Source of the DNA: Onthomorpha sp937906975
GTDB taxonomy: Bacteria; Bacteroidota; Bacteroidia; Bacteroidales; P3
Reading direction: 5' to 3'
DNA: 64,000 nt
Assembly (NCBI GenBank): GCA_045614605.1
Contig: JAZLDH010000015.1
Coordinates: 178,023 to 242,022 of the forward strand
Positions 1-9,033 of this stretch are shown here, one piece after another. The position numbers were made by a program, and so were the translations under genes. Under the pieces are notes generated by a model. That model did no database searches and was not told where the DNA came from. It worked only from the letters and a program-made list of their open reading frames with translations. Every line of letters starts with the position of its first letter. Position 1 is the first letter of the stretch.

Positions 1-1526
1 AAAACAAATTTTCCATTTCCTATTGGATTATCTTTTTGCAATTCTTCTTCTGTCCAATACTTTGATGTTTTAATCATTTCAATATCTATTTCAGAATAGT
101 GAGTTGCACTCTCTCTTTCCGATTCATTATCATTTTTACTATGCTTTACATAGCCTTTTCCTTCACATGCTCTTCGTTTATTCCAATCGCTTTCGCTTTG
201 ATATGCTAACCAAAATGCGTTTGTTAATCCTGTCCAAACCTCATCGGGATTTACAAGCGGTGGGAACTTAATTTTTCCTCTATATTTACCGTAAGAGAAT
301 CCTATTCTTGATTTTATTCCTACGTTTTCTTTTTTTGCACTTGCTATCTCTTTGTTTGCAGGATTGGATATGCCTATATAACTCTTATCTTGCGGAATAT
401 AGATATTCATCCCTGGTTTAGCAGTATTGTTTGGATAGATTTTGATTCTGCTTTGTTTGTCTGCAAATTTTTCTTTTGCCTTTGCATAATCCTTTATCGT
501 ATATTCGCCTTCGGATAGCATATTTGCAAGAACAGGTATTTGCTCTACTACTCTGTTTTTGTTAATATCATGAAAATATTGTTCAAAAAGAGCATTGTGA
601 TATAAAGACTCCGTGTTGCCAATCAAAGATGTATCGTGAGAATATACTTGAAAATCACTTGCAGGACAATTATAAGGATTTACATATACGCCTTGTTTCG
701 CATTTAAAACGGCTCTTGTTTTTAATACTTTTTGACTTTTTAAAATATATACGCCTTTTGGATTATTGTTTTTAAAATAAGAAAAAGGATTTTCAAAGTT
801 CTGCGTTTCTGGATTGTGTTTTGAAATATCTTTTATATGTTCTGGTATTAGTTTTAAACCTTCTTCATCTGCTATTACTAAAAGAAATTCATATACCCCT
901 GTTCTTGGATTTCTCCTTTCTCGTCTATTTATTTCTCCTTGTTTGCTATTTTCGTGATTTATCACCCAAATAATGTCTAAAATCATTTGTTCTTCTAAAG
1001 GAACTTTGTTCGCTTTTGCTTTTTGCTTAATTGATTCGTACCATTCTTTATTTTCTTTTACGATCTTTATTCCTTCTTCTATGTCTTCTTTGGTTAATTG
1101 TCGTGGAGTTTTCTTTCCGAAATATTTTATTTCGTTTCGTGGATTTCCTACTATCTGAAAACTATCTATTATTTGTTCTCCACTAAATGGTTTAAAGCCT
1201 ATTTGTGATTCTTGCCAAGAACCATAAAAATTTTCACTTGCCTCTATTCTGTCTTCGTGGAATTTGTAAGATTCGTTTTGGTAATAAATTTTGTAATACA
1301 GTTGTTTGTTTTTAGGATTGTGTATCTTAGCGTCAAAAACAAAGTATTGCTCTTTGGCAGGCAAGACTATACCTTGAAAGACTGCGTTTTCAAGCAACAT
1401 ATCCACCTTCACAGTATCTGTTTGTGGATAATTGCTCAACGCATCAAAGCTTTCAATTATATTATCCTCCTTTTTACAAGAAGATAACAATATGGCAATT
1501 GTCAAAAACGCTAGTAAAAATCTCAT
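1..1526 (-). CDS. Lipoprotein with GH16-like catalytic motif (C-terminus cut by window edge)
   Basis: An open frame runs from an ATG at 1526 to the window edge (508 codons visible). The N-terminus is a lipoprotein signal with lipobox LLSSC and Cys17, so the protein is probably anchored in the envelope. Near the visible end (residues 479-483) lies EIDIE, the E-x-D-x-E active-site pattern of glycoside hydrolase family 16, preceded by a segment rich in Trp and Phe as in the concanavalin-like fold. This suggests a beta-glucan or galactan hydrolase. The roughly 400 residues before it match no domain I recognise. A -7 box TACATTTG sits at 1564-1557. The GH16 call is an inference from one motif plus context, because the rest of the fold is outside the window. 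Confidence 0.6.
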   Translation of the reverse strand, partial: MRFLLAFLTIAILLSSCKKEDNIIESFDALSNYPQTDTVKVDMLLENAVFQGIVLPAKEQYFVFDAKIHNPKNKQLYYKIYYQNESYKFHEDRIEASENFYGSWQESQIGFKPFSGEQIIDSFQIVGNPRNEIKYFGKKTPRQLTKEDIEEGIKIVKENKEWYESIKQKAKANKVPLEEQMILDIIWVINHENSKQGEINRRERRNPRTGVYEFLLVIADEEGLKLIPEHIKDISKHNPETQNFENPFSYFKNNNPKGVYILKSQKVLKTRAVLNAKQGVYVNPYNCPASDFQVYSHDTSLIGNTESLYHNALFEQYFHDINKNRVVEQIPVLANMLSEGEYTIKDYAKAKEKFADKQSRIKIYPNNTAKPGMNIYIPQDKSYIGISNPANKEIASAKKENVGIKSRIGFSYGKYRGKIKFPPLVNPDEVWTGLTNAFWLAYQSESDWNKRRACEGKGYVKHSKNDNESERESATHYSEIDIEMIKTSKYWTEEELQKDNPIGNGKFV

Positions 1527-1556
1527 ATTTTTTCAATTCTTATAGAGATTGAAAGG

Positions 1557-1564
1557 CAAATGTA
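1557..1564 (-). promoter_or_regulatory. Bacteroidota -7 box for the GH16-like lipoprotein gene
   Basis: TACATTTG on the minus strand fits TAnnTTTG and lies about 30 nt upstream of the ATG at 1526. No good -33 TTTG is seen. Confidence 0.4.
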
Positions 1565-1648
1565 TAACTTTTTTTTCAATTTCTTGATAATTTACACAAC
1601 ATAAAGACAATTTCTTTGTTTTAATTATATAACTAATACAAGTAAAAT

Positions 1649-2512
1649 ATGAAACCGTACAATAAAATTTTAATAGTAACTGATTTTAATGAAAGCTCTT
1701 TAAATAAATGTTTAATCTGTTACAACCATCTATTTAAAAACATAGCTTCTGTTCATTTACTACACGTCATAGAAGACAATGGCTTTATTACTCGTCTGTT
1801 TGCTTCAAATAATAAGTCTCTTGAAGAGTGTGTGAAATCTAGATTCCCTTTAATAAAAGAGAAAATAAAACAATCTTTCAACATTGACATAGAGCCTCAC
1901 ATTAGAAAGGGCAATATTTCAAAAGAAATAGTGAATTTTTGTAAAGAAGAAGAGATTGACTTGGTTATTATGCTTGTTTCTAATGAAGAAAGCAGAGAAG
2001 TAATTGGAGCAAATACACATAAATTATTGCGATTAACCTCAACACCGATTCTTACCTTAAAACAAAATTACGAACCCAAAGACATAAAAAACATTTTAAT
2101 ACCTTTAGAATTATATTTGAGCAGTCGCCAAAAGGTAGCTGACGCAATTATGTGGGCAAAGACTTACAACGCAAACATAACCGTATGCTCTGGAATGTGG
2201 GATAAAGAAAAAGAAATCATTTTCAAAGTTAAAAAAATTGGAGAAAACGTTTTAGAATTTATAAAATCAAAAGGCGTAAGTTGCAATTGGATTGTTTTTG
2301 AAGATTTGGAAAGCGAAAAAGAATACACCTCTAAGATTGTAGATTACATCAACGATTCTAAAAACGCAATTGACCTTGCTATGGTAATGAACAAAGATGA
2401 AAGTGTAGAATTTAGAATAGATGACAGAGGAAGAGACATAATCCGCTTGGCAAACACCCCTGTTTTGTGTGTGCCTCTTAGAAAAACAGGAATGTCTGCC
2501 AACTTCTTATAA
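1649..2512 (+). CDS. Universal stress protein, two tandem Usp domains
   Basis: At 287 residues it has the length of a tandem UspA protein. The first domain (about 1-140) opens with the typical beta strand KILIVTDFNESS, and the second (about 147-285) opens with IKNILIPLELYLSSRQ. The N-terminal domain ends in STPILTLK and the C-terminal one in NTPVLCVPL, as is normal for the fold. No clear G-2x-G-9x-G ATP loop is visible, so it may not bind ATP. Cytoplasmic, with no signal peptide. It is transcribed alone and converges on cinA, with only 14 bp between the stop codons. The specific stress or ligand is unknown. Confidence 0.85.
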   Translation: MKPYNKILIVTDFNESSLNKCLICYNHLFKNIASVHLLHVIEDNGFITRLFASNNKSLEECVKSRFPLIKEKIKQSFNIDIEPHIRKGNISKEIVNFCKEEEIDLVIMLVSNEESREVIGANTHKLLRLTSTPILTLKQNYEPKDIKNILIPLELYLSSRQKVADAIMWAKTYNANITVCSGMWDKEKEIIFKVKKIGENVLEFIKSKGVSCNWIVFEDLESEKEYTSKIVDYINDSKNAIDLAMVMNKDESVEFRIDDRGRDIIRLANTPVLCVPLRKTGMSANFL

Positions 2513-2526
2513 ACAATCTTACTTAT

Positions 2527-3780
2527 CTACTTATTATTTTCGTCTTTTATCAACTTGATTAACATAAGTAGAGCTTGATTGCTTGCTCTTTCAATGAAAT
2601 TATCACGAGTAGTCGGAAAGAAATACTTTTCGGCTACTGTTTTTTTATCACTACTTACGCTTATCCAAACAGTTCCAACAGGTTTTTCTTCACTTCCTCC
2701 CTCTGGACCTGCAATTCCCGTTGTTGCAATAGCATAATCTGAATTTAATTCCCTCATTACCCCTTGCGACATTTGCTCTGCGACTTCTTTACTAACAGCT
2801 CCAAATTTCAAAAGCGTATCTTTTCCCACTCCTAATAGATTTTCTTTCGTTTGATTGGCATAGGCCGTTACGCTTCCTTTGTAATATTGCGAGCTACCTG
2901 CATTTGAAGTAATTAAATGCGAAATATATCCTCCTGTACAGCTTTCTGCAACACTTAAAGTTTTGTTTAAAGATTTCAACTCATTGCCTAAAATTGTAGC
3001 AACATTATCTATTTCAAATCCCATGAAGAAATTTTTAGTCAAACCAATGAGTTGATTTACCTTTTCATCAAGATTTTTTTCTAAATCTATATCTTCATCA
3101 GTTTTTGCAGTAAGTCTTAGACGTATAGTATTGCTTTTAGGAAGATAAGCCAAAGAAATATATGATGGTAGCGAGTCTTCAAAATCAGAAATCATATCTG
3201 AAAGAAAACTCTCGCCAATATTAGCATACAAAAGCGTTCTATGTAGAATTTTTGTATGCTGATTGAAAAAGTTTTGCATAATTTCAATCACCTTTTCCAT
3301 CATTACACGCATTTCAAAAGGGACTCCCGGCATGGAAACGATGAGTTTTCCATTTTTCTCAAAACACATACCCGGTGCAGTACCAACAGGATTAAAAATT
3401 ACTTTACATTTTTCTGGCACTAAGGCTTGGGCGCGATTTGTTTCTGTGAATGGCAATTGCTTTCTTGTAAAATAAGACCTTACATGCTCTTCTACCTCTT
3501 TGTTTATTACCAATTCACTATCAAAATACTCTGCTAAGATTTTTTTTGTTATATCATCTTTTGTTGGGCCAAGGCCTCCTGTTATCAACACACAATCACT
3601 TCTTTTCAAAGCAATGTCTAAACTTTCTCTTATTTGATTTGCATTATCGCCAATCACGCTTGTTGCCAACACATTAAAGCCGTATGAATTTAGCTTTTGA
3701 GCCATTTGGCTTGCATTCGTATTTACAACTTGCCCTATCAAGAGTTCGTCTCCGATATTGATAATTTCAACTTGTATCAT
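2527..3780 (-). CDS. cinA: CinA family protein (MoaB-like domain plus NMN amidohydrolase domain)
   Basis: Full-length CinA (417 residues). The N-terminal MoaB/MogA-like domain has the opening EIINIGDELLIGQVVNTN and the molybdopterin-type loop VLITGGLGPTKDD (about 65-77). The C-terminal CinA domain (about 260-415) contains VAESCTGGYIS and the TTGIAGPEGGS loop typical of nicotinamide mononucleotide deamidase and pyrophosphatase activity, a repair step for NAD by-products. It is the last gene of the run starting at 12470, with a 6-bp gap after the SUI1 gene. No terminator hairpin is visible after it. Confidence 0.93.
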   Translation of the reverse strand: MIQVEIINIGDELLIGQVVNTNASQMAQKLNSYGFNVLATSVIGDNANQIRESLDIALKRSDCVLITGGLGPTKDDITKKILAEYFDSELVINKEVEEHVRSYFTRKQLPFTETNRAQALVPEKCKVIFNPVGTAPGMCFEKNGKLIVSMPGVPFEMRVMMEKVIEIMQNFFNQHTKILHRTLLYANIGESFLSDMISDFEDSLPSYISLAYLPKSNTIRLRLTAKTDEDIDLEKNLDEKVNQLIGLTKNFFMGFEIDNVATILGNELKSLNKTLSVAESCTGGYISHLITSNAGSSQYYKGSVTAYANQTKENLLGVGKDTLLKFGAVSKEVAEQMSQGVMRELNSDYAIATTGIAGPEGGSEEKPVGTVWISVSSDKKTVAEKYFFPTTRDNFIERASNQALLMLIKLIKDENNK

Positions 3781-3786
3781 AATGCC

Positions 3787-4128
3787 TTAACCTCTTTGTT
3801 TTACTTTATAATCTTTTTGAACCAAGTAATCAATTACTTTTTGACGAAAATCCCCTTGAAGAAGTATCTCATTGTTTTTCACACTTCCGCCAACGCCACA
3901 TTTATTCTTTAACTCCTTACCCAATTTCTCTAAATCCTCTGCTTTTCCTACAAATCCTGTAATCAAAGTTACTTGTTTGCCAGCCCTTTGCTTTTTATCC
4001 AATTGCACATATAGCTTTTGCTGATTATTAGGTAAAGTTTCCTCTTCAAATTCCTCTATTTCTTCATACTCAAAATCAGGATTAGTTGAATAAACAACCC
4101 CAATTCTATTACTATTTTTTTTACTCAT
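3787..4128 (-). CDS. SUI1/YciH-type translation initiation factor
   Basis: A 113-residue protein whose second half (about 35-112) is the SUI1/eIF1 fold: a basic loop KKQRAGKQVTLITGFVG, then the conserved CGVGGSVKNNEILLQGD segment, then a C-terminal helix. The N-terminal 30 residues are acidic and low in complexity, as in bacterial YciH proteins. It is expected to bind the small ribosomal subunit and affect start-codon fidelity. It sits 5 bp after the lipid kinase gene and 6 bp before cinA in the same apparent transcript. Confidence 0.88.
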   Translation of the reverse strand: MSKKNSNRIGVVYSTNPDFEYEEIEEFEEETLPNNQQKLYVQLDKKQRAGKQVTLITGFVGKAEDLEKLGKELKNKCGVGGSVKNNEILLQGDFRQKVIDYLVQKDYKVKQRG

Positions 4129-4133
4129 ATTTT

Positions 4134-5021
4134 TTATTTAACGATTACTTTTAACGATGTGGGAACTACTTCAAATTCTAAGTCATCTTGAATTTCAATA
4201 TATTCACCATCTATATTTATTCCTATACTTTCCGAATTAAACACTTTGACCTTTCTTGCTTTATAGGTTTCTACATAAATTGACATATCGAAATTTTTGA
4301 AAAAAAGCAGTTGTGCAGTCCATGGAAGCAAGGGTAAAGGTGGTTTTTTTACAGCTACTATATCCAATAAGCCATCATTCAACTCTGCATGTGGAGCAAC
4401 CTCTGTGTTAAAGCCAAATTGAGTTGAGTTTGCAAAGCTTATGAAAAGAGCTTGCGTTTCTACTATTCTTCCGTCTATTTCTAATTTATATTTTTTAGGA
4501 GTATATGTTGGATAATGTTGCAAAACCAATTTCAAATAGGGTTGAAATCCTCGTGAACTTACTTTTGAAAATTCTTTTGCAATGAGTGCATCAAATCCTA
4601 TGCCAGCAATAGAGGCGTAAATAGTAGAATTGAGACTTATGGTGTCAATATCTATTATTTTTTTATTGTTTATGGTAAATATTGCTTCTTTTATTGAAAG
4701 CGGAATATTCAAACATCGAGCCAATCCATTACCACTGCCCGTTGGTATAATGCCTAAGGCTGCTCCTGTTGAGAATAATCCTTTTACGCAGTCATTTATA
4801 GACCCGTCTCCACCTACTGCGACAACTATGTCATAGTCTTTGATTACCGAAGCTATGGCTATGGCTGTTGCATGATGAGGATAGGAAGTGTAAGCTATTT
4901 TATAGTCAAATTTCTCTTTGTCAAGATATTTCTCAACTGCGTTTTCTATCTTTTTTTGTTTGCCTACTCCCGATATTGGATTAACAATAAACAATATTTT
5001 GTCTTTTACGAAAGAGGACAT
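4134..5021 (-). CDS. Diacylglycerol kinase family lipid kinase (DagK/YegS type)
   Basis: At 295 residues it has the usual size. It begins with the nucleotide-binding strand ILFIVNPISGVGKQ (NPxSG motif), followed by the VAVGGDGSINDCVKG signature (GGDGT-like, with Ser in place of Thr) near residue 70 and the IPTGSGNGLARCLN motif near 97. These define the DAGK catalytic domain that transfers phosphate from ATP to a lipid hydroxyl at the inner membrane. The substrate (diacylglycerol, sphingoid base or other) cannot be read from sequence; the ceramide genes elsewhere in the window make a sphingolipid worth considering. Operon member, 8-bp gap from the sulfatase-fold gene. Confidence 0.88.
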   Translation of the reverse strand: MSSFVKDKILFIVNPISGVGKQKKIENAVEKYLDKEKFDYKIAYTSYPHHATAIAIASVIKDYDIVVAVGGDGSINDCVKGLFSTGAALGIIPTGSGNGLARCLNIPLSIKEAIFTINNKKIIDIDTISLNSTIYASIAGIGFDALIAKEFSKVSSRGFQPYLKLVLQHYPTYTPKKYKLEIDGRIVETQALFISFANSTQFGFNTEVAPHAELNDGLLDIVAVKKPPLPLLPWTAQLLFFKNFDMSIYVETYKARKVKVFNSESIGINIDGEYIEIQDDLEFEVVPTSLKVIVK

Positions 5022-5029
5022 ACCTATTT

Positions 5030-6967
5030 TTATTTTGAAACCGTTGTTTTATTTTCTATAATCGTGTTGTTGTATTGTTGAATAAAAGCTTGCGTAAATT
5101 TAATGTGCTTTTGAGTTATTTCTTGTTTTTGATTTGCTATATTGTTTTTTAGACCTTTATCTTTTTCTGGTTCAAAAAGTTCTATCGTTCCATCTTGTTT
5201 ATATTTGCTTAGATAGTCTCCCATCATTAAGATATACTCTCCGTTTGTGTAATAGATGTAATATTTTTCTTTTTCAGAGAATGGACTTCTGCCAAAGGTA
5301 AATATTTTTTCGTTTTCTATATTTAACATATCTATTACTGTTGGATAAACATCTATTTGTTGAACATATTGTTTGCTCACAAGGTTTGATTTCATTTTTG
5401 GGTGATAAACAATCATTGGAATCTTGAATAATCCTAATTGAGTTTTGAAATCCTTACTTTCTGTTAAGCCACTATGGTCTGAGGTAATGACAAATAATGT
5501 GTTTTCAAACCAATCGCATTTTGAGGCTTCGTTAAAAAATCTTTTTAGAGCGTAATCTGTATAGGAAACAGTCTCATGAACTATCAAAGTGCCTTTTGAG
5601 AATTTGTTTTTGTGTTGAGCAGGAATTGTGTAAGGGTGATGAGAAGACAAAGTAAAGAATGCAGCATGGAAAGGTTTAGTTAGTGTGTCTATTTGTTTAA
5701 CACAGTATTGCAAGAAAGGTTCATCGAAAATGCCCCAATTACCATCGTAATCTTTATCGTCATTATACTCATCTTTTCCATAATAATATTGATAGCCTAC
5801 TTTGCGTGTGTAATTGTCAAAGCCCATTGTGCCGTTGTATCCACCATGGAAAAAGGCGGTTGTGTAGTTTTGCTCTTTCAAGCTAGAGGCTATTGAACCT
5901 AATTGATTGTTTCCATAAACGCTTGTAAGATAACTCTCCTCCATCATAACAGGTAAGGAAGAAATTACAGCAGGAATGCCATCTATTGACTTCTTTCCGT
6001 TGGACAATCCTTGGAAAACAAGCGAGTGTTGTGCCAAAGAATCTAAGAAAGGTGCATAACTCACTCCGTTTTCATTGTATGTTTTTAAGTATTCGGCAGA
6101 AAAACTTTCTAATATTATGACACATACATTTGTTTTACCTATTTCAAGAGGTGTTGTAAAGAGAGTGTCTGCCCAATTTGAGGTTTCAAAATCTGTTATC
6201 GGAGAATAAATTTTTTCTAACTCTTCTTGCGAATAAAATTCCTTCTTTTCAAGACTTGGTTTACCCCAAGTACGATAAAGAGTGAAAGGAGTATTTAAAA
6301 CCAATACCGTATTTTGTGTTGTGGTGTATTGACCTGCGTGCATAAGTCCAAGAGGGCGTGTTTGCAAACCGCCTCTTTGCAAAAGCACTAACAAAGGCAA
6401 GGCAAGAATCAACACAATACTTCTTTTGAAAGCCAAAACTTTTGAAAATTTTTCTTTGCGTGGTTGTAGTTTCTTATTAAGTAAAGAGTTTACTACAATC
6501 AATGCTATTAGCAAACAAACGAAAACTGTTGCTATATGCCAATAATCTCTAAGGAATTGTGGGATTAGTTCGTTGAAATCTCCACCTACGCCCAAGTATC
6601 TTGTAATATCGGCAGTTAATCTTTTGAAAGAAAATCTATAATAGCCTGCATCTATGAGATTAACAGCCATCATAAATATGTTAGCAATTAAATAAAGAGT
6701 GTTAGATGTGATTTTAAACCATTTTTTGTGCCATTGATTAACAAGAGGCAAAAGATTTAAAAGCAGGTATGGCAATAAAAATATGCTAATTGAAGAAAGG
6801 GCATAACGAGTGCAACCAATAAAAATATTAAACCCTTCTTTTATTCCCTCTATTTGAAAGAAACTATTGTTGAATAGGTAAAAAAACAACTGTGTTATAT
6901 AGATACAAACTAAGGATAGTAAGTATTTGTAGGCTACTTGTTTGTAATGAGTTGATTTCTTTGTCAT
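5030..6967 (-). CDS. LTA-synthase/MdoB-like sulfatase-fold membrane enzyme
   Basis: The first 200 residues of this 645-residue protein carry about five hydrophobic segments, and the rest is an alkaline-phosphatase/sulfatase domain. Visible motifs are CVIILESFSAEYL (metal-binding Glu), SNGKKSIDGIPAV (candidate Ser nucleophile), FFTLSSHHPY and VITSDHSG (metal-binding Asp-His). This is the layout of LtaS, MdoB and phosphoethanolamine transferases that move a phospho-alcohol head group outside the inner membrane. Bacteroidota lack lipoteichoic acid, so a phosphoglycerol or phosphoethanolamine transferase acting on another envelope acceptor is likelier. It sits between gldB and the lipid kinase gene. 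Confidence 0.82.
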   Translation of the reverse strand: MTKKSTHYKQVAYKYLLSLVCIYITQLFFYLFNNSFFQIEGIKEGFNIFIGCTRYALSSISIFLLPYLLLNLLPLVNQWHKKWFKITSNTLYLIANIFMMAVNLIDAGYYRFSFKRLTADITRYLGVGGDFNELIPQFLRDYWHIATVFVCLLIALIVVNSLLNKKLQPRKEKFSKVLAFKRSIVLILALPLLVLLQRGGLQTRPLGLMHAGQYTTTQNTVLVLNTPFTLYRTWGKPSLEKKEFYSQEELEKIYSPITDFETSNWADTLFTTPLEIGKTNVCVIILESFSAEYLKTYNENGVSYAPFLDSLAQHSLVFQGLSNGKKSIDGIPAVISSLPVMMEESYLTSVYGNNQLGSIASSLKEQNYTTAFFHGGYNGTMGFDNYTRKVGYQYYYGKDEYNDDKDYDGNWGIFDEPFLQYCVKQIDTLTKPFHAAFFTLSSHHPYTIPAQHKNKFSKGTLIVHETVSYTDYALKRFFNEASKCDWFENTLFVITSDHSGLTESKDFKTQLGLFKIPMIVYHPKMKSNLVSKQYVQQIDVYPTVIDMLNIENEKIFTFGRSPFSEKEKYYIYYTNGEYILMMGDYLSKYKQDGTIELFEPEKDKGLKNNIANQKQEITQKHIKFTQAFIQQYNNTIIENKTTVSK

Positions 6968-6975
6968 CTGTATTA

Positions 6976-8007
6976 TTATTTTCTTGGTTTATATTTTGAT
7001 TGTTGTAAGATAAGTTTTGAATCCAAGGTATTAAATAAACTATCTATGCTGATTGAGTTTTCTTTCATGTAGGATTGTACAATTTTATAGCCTATGTAAT
7101 TTCCTATTCTTGCAGGAGAGTTTGCTATGTTTTTGGTTGAAGGTCCTGGGGCTATAAGATGGAAATATTTTGTGCGGTCTTTGTTGTATAGAAGTTGGTT
7201 TTCTATCATATATGCCCAGATATTTGCTTCGTTTTGTTCAACCCATTCCAATTGTTCTTTGGTGTATTCTAATATATAGTTGAGTGGTTTTTCTTCAAGC
7301 ACAGCCTCTGTTGCGTATATGTATTTTCCTTCTTCTAAAATGCAGTCTAAGAGTGTTGCCTCTGGATTTTGACTTTGTAAAGGTATGTTTCTGAAAGTGA
7401 TTTCTTTCAAATATGTATTTACATAGTGAGGTGCAATATTTTCTTTGCCAAGTGAGGTGTGTAGATATTGAGGAATGGTTTTGTAGTATGGGTGATTTGA
7501 CAATTTTTCTATTGAGTATAGGTCTATGCTTATTGCACTAAATTCGGGATAGACCAATATTCTGTTTTGAAACGCCTGAGAATATTCGGCAGGTCCTACA
7601 ATCAAGGTGTAAATCTCAGAGTCGATTGTATCTTGCTTTATTTGCTTGATTTCATGTAAGGCATTTGAGAGTTCTTCTTCTAAGTTTTTTAAATCGGGAT
7701 ATTGGATTTTTACAAGATTATAGGCGTTGTTCATTTCTTTGTCTTTGATAAATTCTTTGACAACATTGAGATAGTTTGTGTCCTCAAGACTTGTGGCAAA
7801 CATTGGCTCATATTGTTTTTCTATACTTAAAAGATATTTATCTACATCTTTGCTCTTATTGGCTGAAAATAAGGCTTGTTCAAAGCGATGAATACTCACG
7901 TATTTTTTTTCTTTGCTTTCTTGGCACGAAGCTAAGAAAAAAATTATTAAAGCTAAGAAAAAAATTTTTTTTTCAAAGAAAAATTTTCTTGTTCTTTTAT
8001 GTTGCAT
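6976..8007 (-). CDS. gldB: GldB-type gliding motility lipoprotein
   Basis: This 343-residue lipoprotein has an FFLASC lipobox (Cys28) followed by the GldB family body. The diagnostic C-terminal block is NSPARIGNYIGYKIVQSYM (about 297-315), resembling the conserved P-x-R-x-G-x-x-x-G-x-x-I-V-x-x-Y-M block of GldB. GldB is needed for gliding in Flavobacterium; in non-gliding Bacteroidales it is kept as an envelope lipoprotein. The signal peptide is built from a 7-residue repeat (FFEKKIF, FLALIIF, FLASCQE) encoded by a 21-bp periodic DNA array at 7911-7978 that recurs elsewhere in intergenic DNA. Operon member with 3-8 bp gaps. Confidence 0.85.
   Translation of the reverse strand: MQHKRTRKFFFEKKIFFLALIIFFLASCQESKEKKYVSIHRFEQALFSANKSKDVDKYLLSIEKQYEPMFATSLEDTNYLNVVKEFIKDKEMNNAYNLVKIQYPDLKNLEEELSNALHEIKQIKQDTIDSEIYTLIVGPAEYSQAFQNRILVYPEFSAISIDLYSIEKLSNHPYYKTIPQYLHTSLGKENIAPHYVNTYLKEITFRNIPLQSQNPEATLLDCILEEGKYIYATEAVLEEKPLNYILEYTKEQLEWVEQNEANIWAYMIENQLLYNKDRTKYFHLIAPGPSTKNIANSPARIGNYIGYKIVQSYMKENSISIDSLFNTLDSKLILQQSKYKPRK
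7911..7978. repeat. 21-bp periodic CTWWG array inside the gldB signal-peptide region
   Basis: Words CTTTG (7911), CTAAG (7932), CTAAG (7953) and CAAAG (7974) start exactly 21 bp apart. Two 16-bp copies of AGCTAAGAAAAAAATT lie at 7930-7945 and 7951-7966. The period equals seven codons, so the reading frame is kept. Confidence 0.8.
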
Positions 8008-8010
8008 AAC

Positions 8011-9033
8011 TTACTGTTTATTAGCGGTTGTGTAGGCTTCCCATTTTTCTATCACCTCTCTCATATCTTGTGGCAAGGTGCTAGTAAAATTCATTCTTTC
8101 AAGTTTTGTAGGATGTAAAAAGCCTATTGTGGTTGCGTGAAGCGCTTGACGAGGAATTATTTGAAAGCAATTGTTGATAAATTGCTTGTATTTGCTAAAT
8201 GTTGTTCCTTTTAAAATTTGGTCTCCTCCGTAGGTGGCATCTGCAAACAAAGGGTGGCCTGCGTAACGCATGTGTGCACGAATTTGATGTGTACGTCCTG
8301 TTTCTAATTGACATTCAACTAAGGTTACATATCCGAATCTTTTTAAGACTTTCCAATGTGTTATTGCTGTTTTTCCGTAATCGCCCTCTGGAAATACTGC
8401 CATTACTTTTCTGTCTTTTAAGCTTCGTCCAATGTTTCCTTCTATTGTGCCTTCGTCTTCTTTTAAATCTCCCCACACAAGTGCGGTATATTTTCTCTCG
8501 GTTGTGTGTTCAAAGAATTGTTTTGCTAAGAAGGTTTGTGCGTATTCGTTTTTGGCAACTAAAAGTAAGCCTGTGGTGTCTTTATCTATACGATGTACAA
8601 GTAAAGGCTTTACTTCGCTTGTGTGTTTTTGCTGAAAATGATATGTTAATGCGTTAAGAAGTGTAGAGGTGTAGTTGCCATATCCTGGATGTACAACCAT
8701 AGAGGCAGGTTTATTAACAACGATTAGATCATCGTCCTCATATACTATGTCAATTGGTATGTTTTGTGGAATTATTTCTATTTCTCGTGGCTCTGTTGTA
8801 AGGAAAACTTGAATTAAATCGCCTGGTTTAACTCTATAATTCACCTTTACAGGTTTGTCGTTCACCTTTACGCAATCAGCTTTTATTGCTAATTGTATTT
8901 TATTGCGTGAAGCGCCCTCTATTCTATCTACAAGATATTTGTCAATTCGTAAAAGGCTTTGTCCTTTATCTACTACAACTCTATAATTTTCGTATAATTC
9001 TTGTTCTTCTTGTAAATTTTGTTCTTCTTGCAT
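8011..9033 (-). CDS. rluD: RluD-family 23S rRNA pseudouridine synthase
   Basis: It has an N-terminal S4 domain (about 18-80, RIDKYLVDRIEGASRNKIQ) and a RluA-type catalytic domain. The catalytic signature is HRIDKDTTGLLLVAK (about 145-160) with the Asp nucleophile, and ETGRTHQIRAHM follows further on. RluD makes the pseudouridines in helix 69 of 23S rRNA. At 340 residues it has the usual length. Its ATG overlaps the stop of the upstream T9SS gene by one base (TAATG), and gldB follows after 3 bp, so it is translated within the envelope operon. Confidence 0.93.
   Translation of the reverse strand: MQEEQNLQEEQELYENYRVVVDKGQSLLRIDKYLVDRIEGASRNKIQLAIKADCVKVNDKPVKVNYRVKPGDLIQVFLTTEPREIEIIPQNIPIDIVYEDDDLIVVNKPASMVVHPGYGNYTSTLLNALTYHFQQKHTSEVKPLLVHRIDKDTTGLLLVAKNEYAQTFLAKQFFEHTTERKYTALVWGDLKEDEGTIEGNIGRSLKDRKVMAVFPEGDYGKTAITHWKVLKRFGYVTLVECQLETGRTHQIRAHMRYAGHPLFADATYGGDQILKGTTFSKYKQFINNCFQIIPRQALHATTIGFLHPTKLERMNFTSTLPQDMREVIEKWEAYTTANKQ

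Noticed and set aside
5030..6967. Lipoteichoic acid synthase as the function
   Set aside because: The fold is LtaS-like, but Bacteroidota do not make lipoteichoic acid, so only the superfamily is assigned.
8199..8657. Long plus-strand reading frame opposite rluD
   Set aside because: It is antisense to well-conserved rluD codons and its translation is low-complexity Leu/Arg-rich; it has no promoter or family match.
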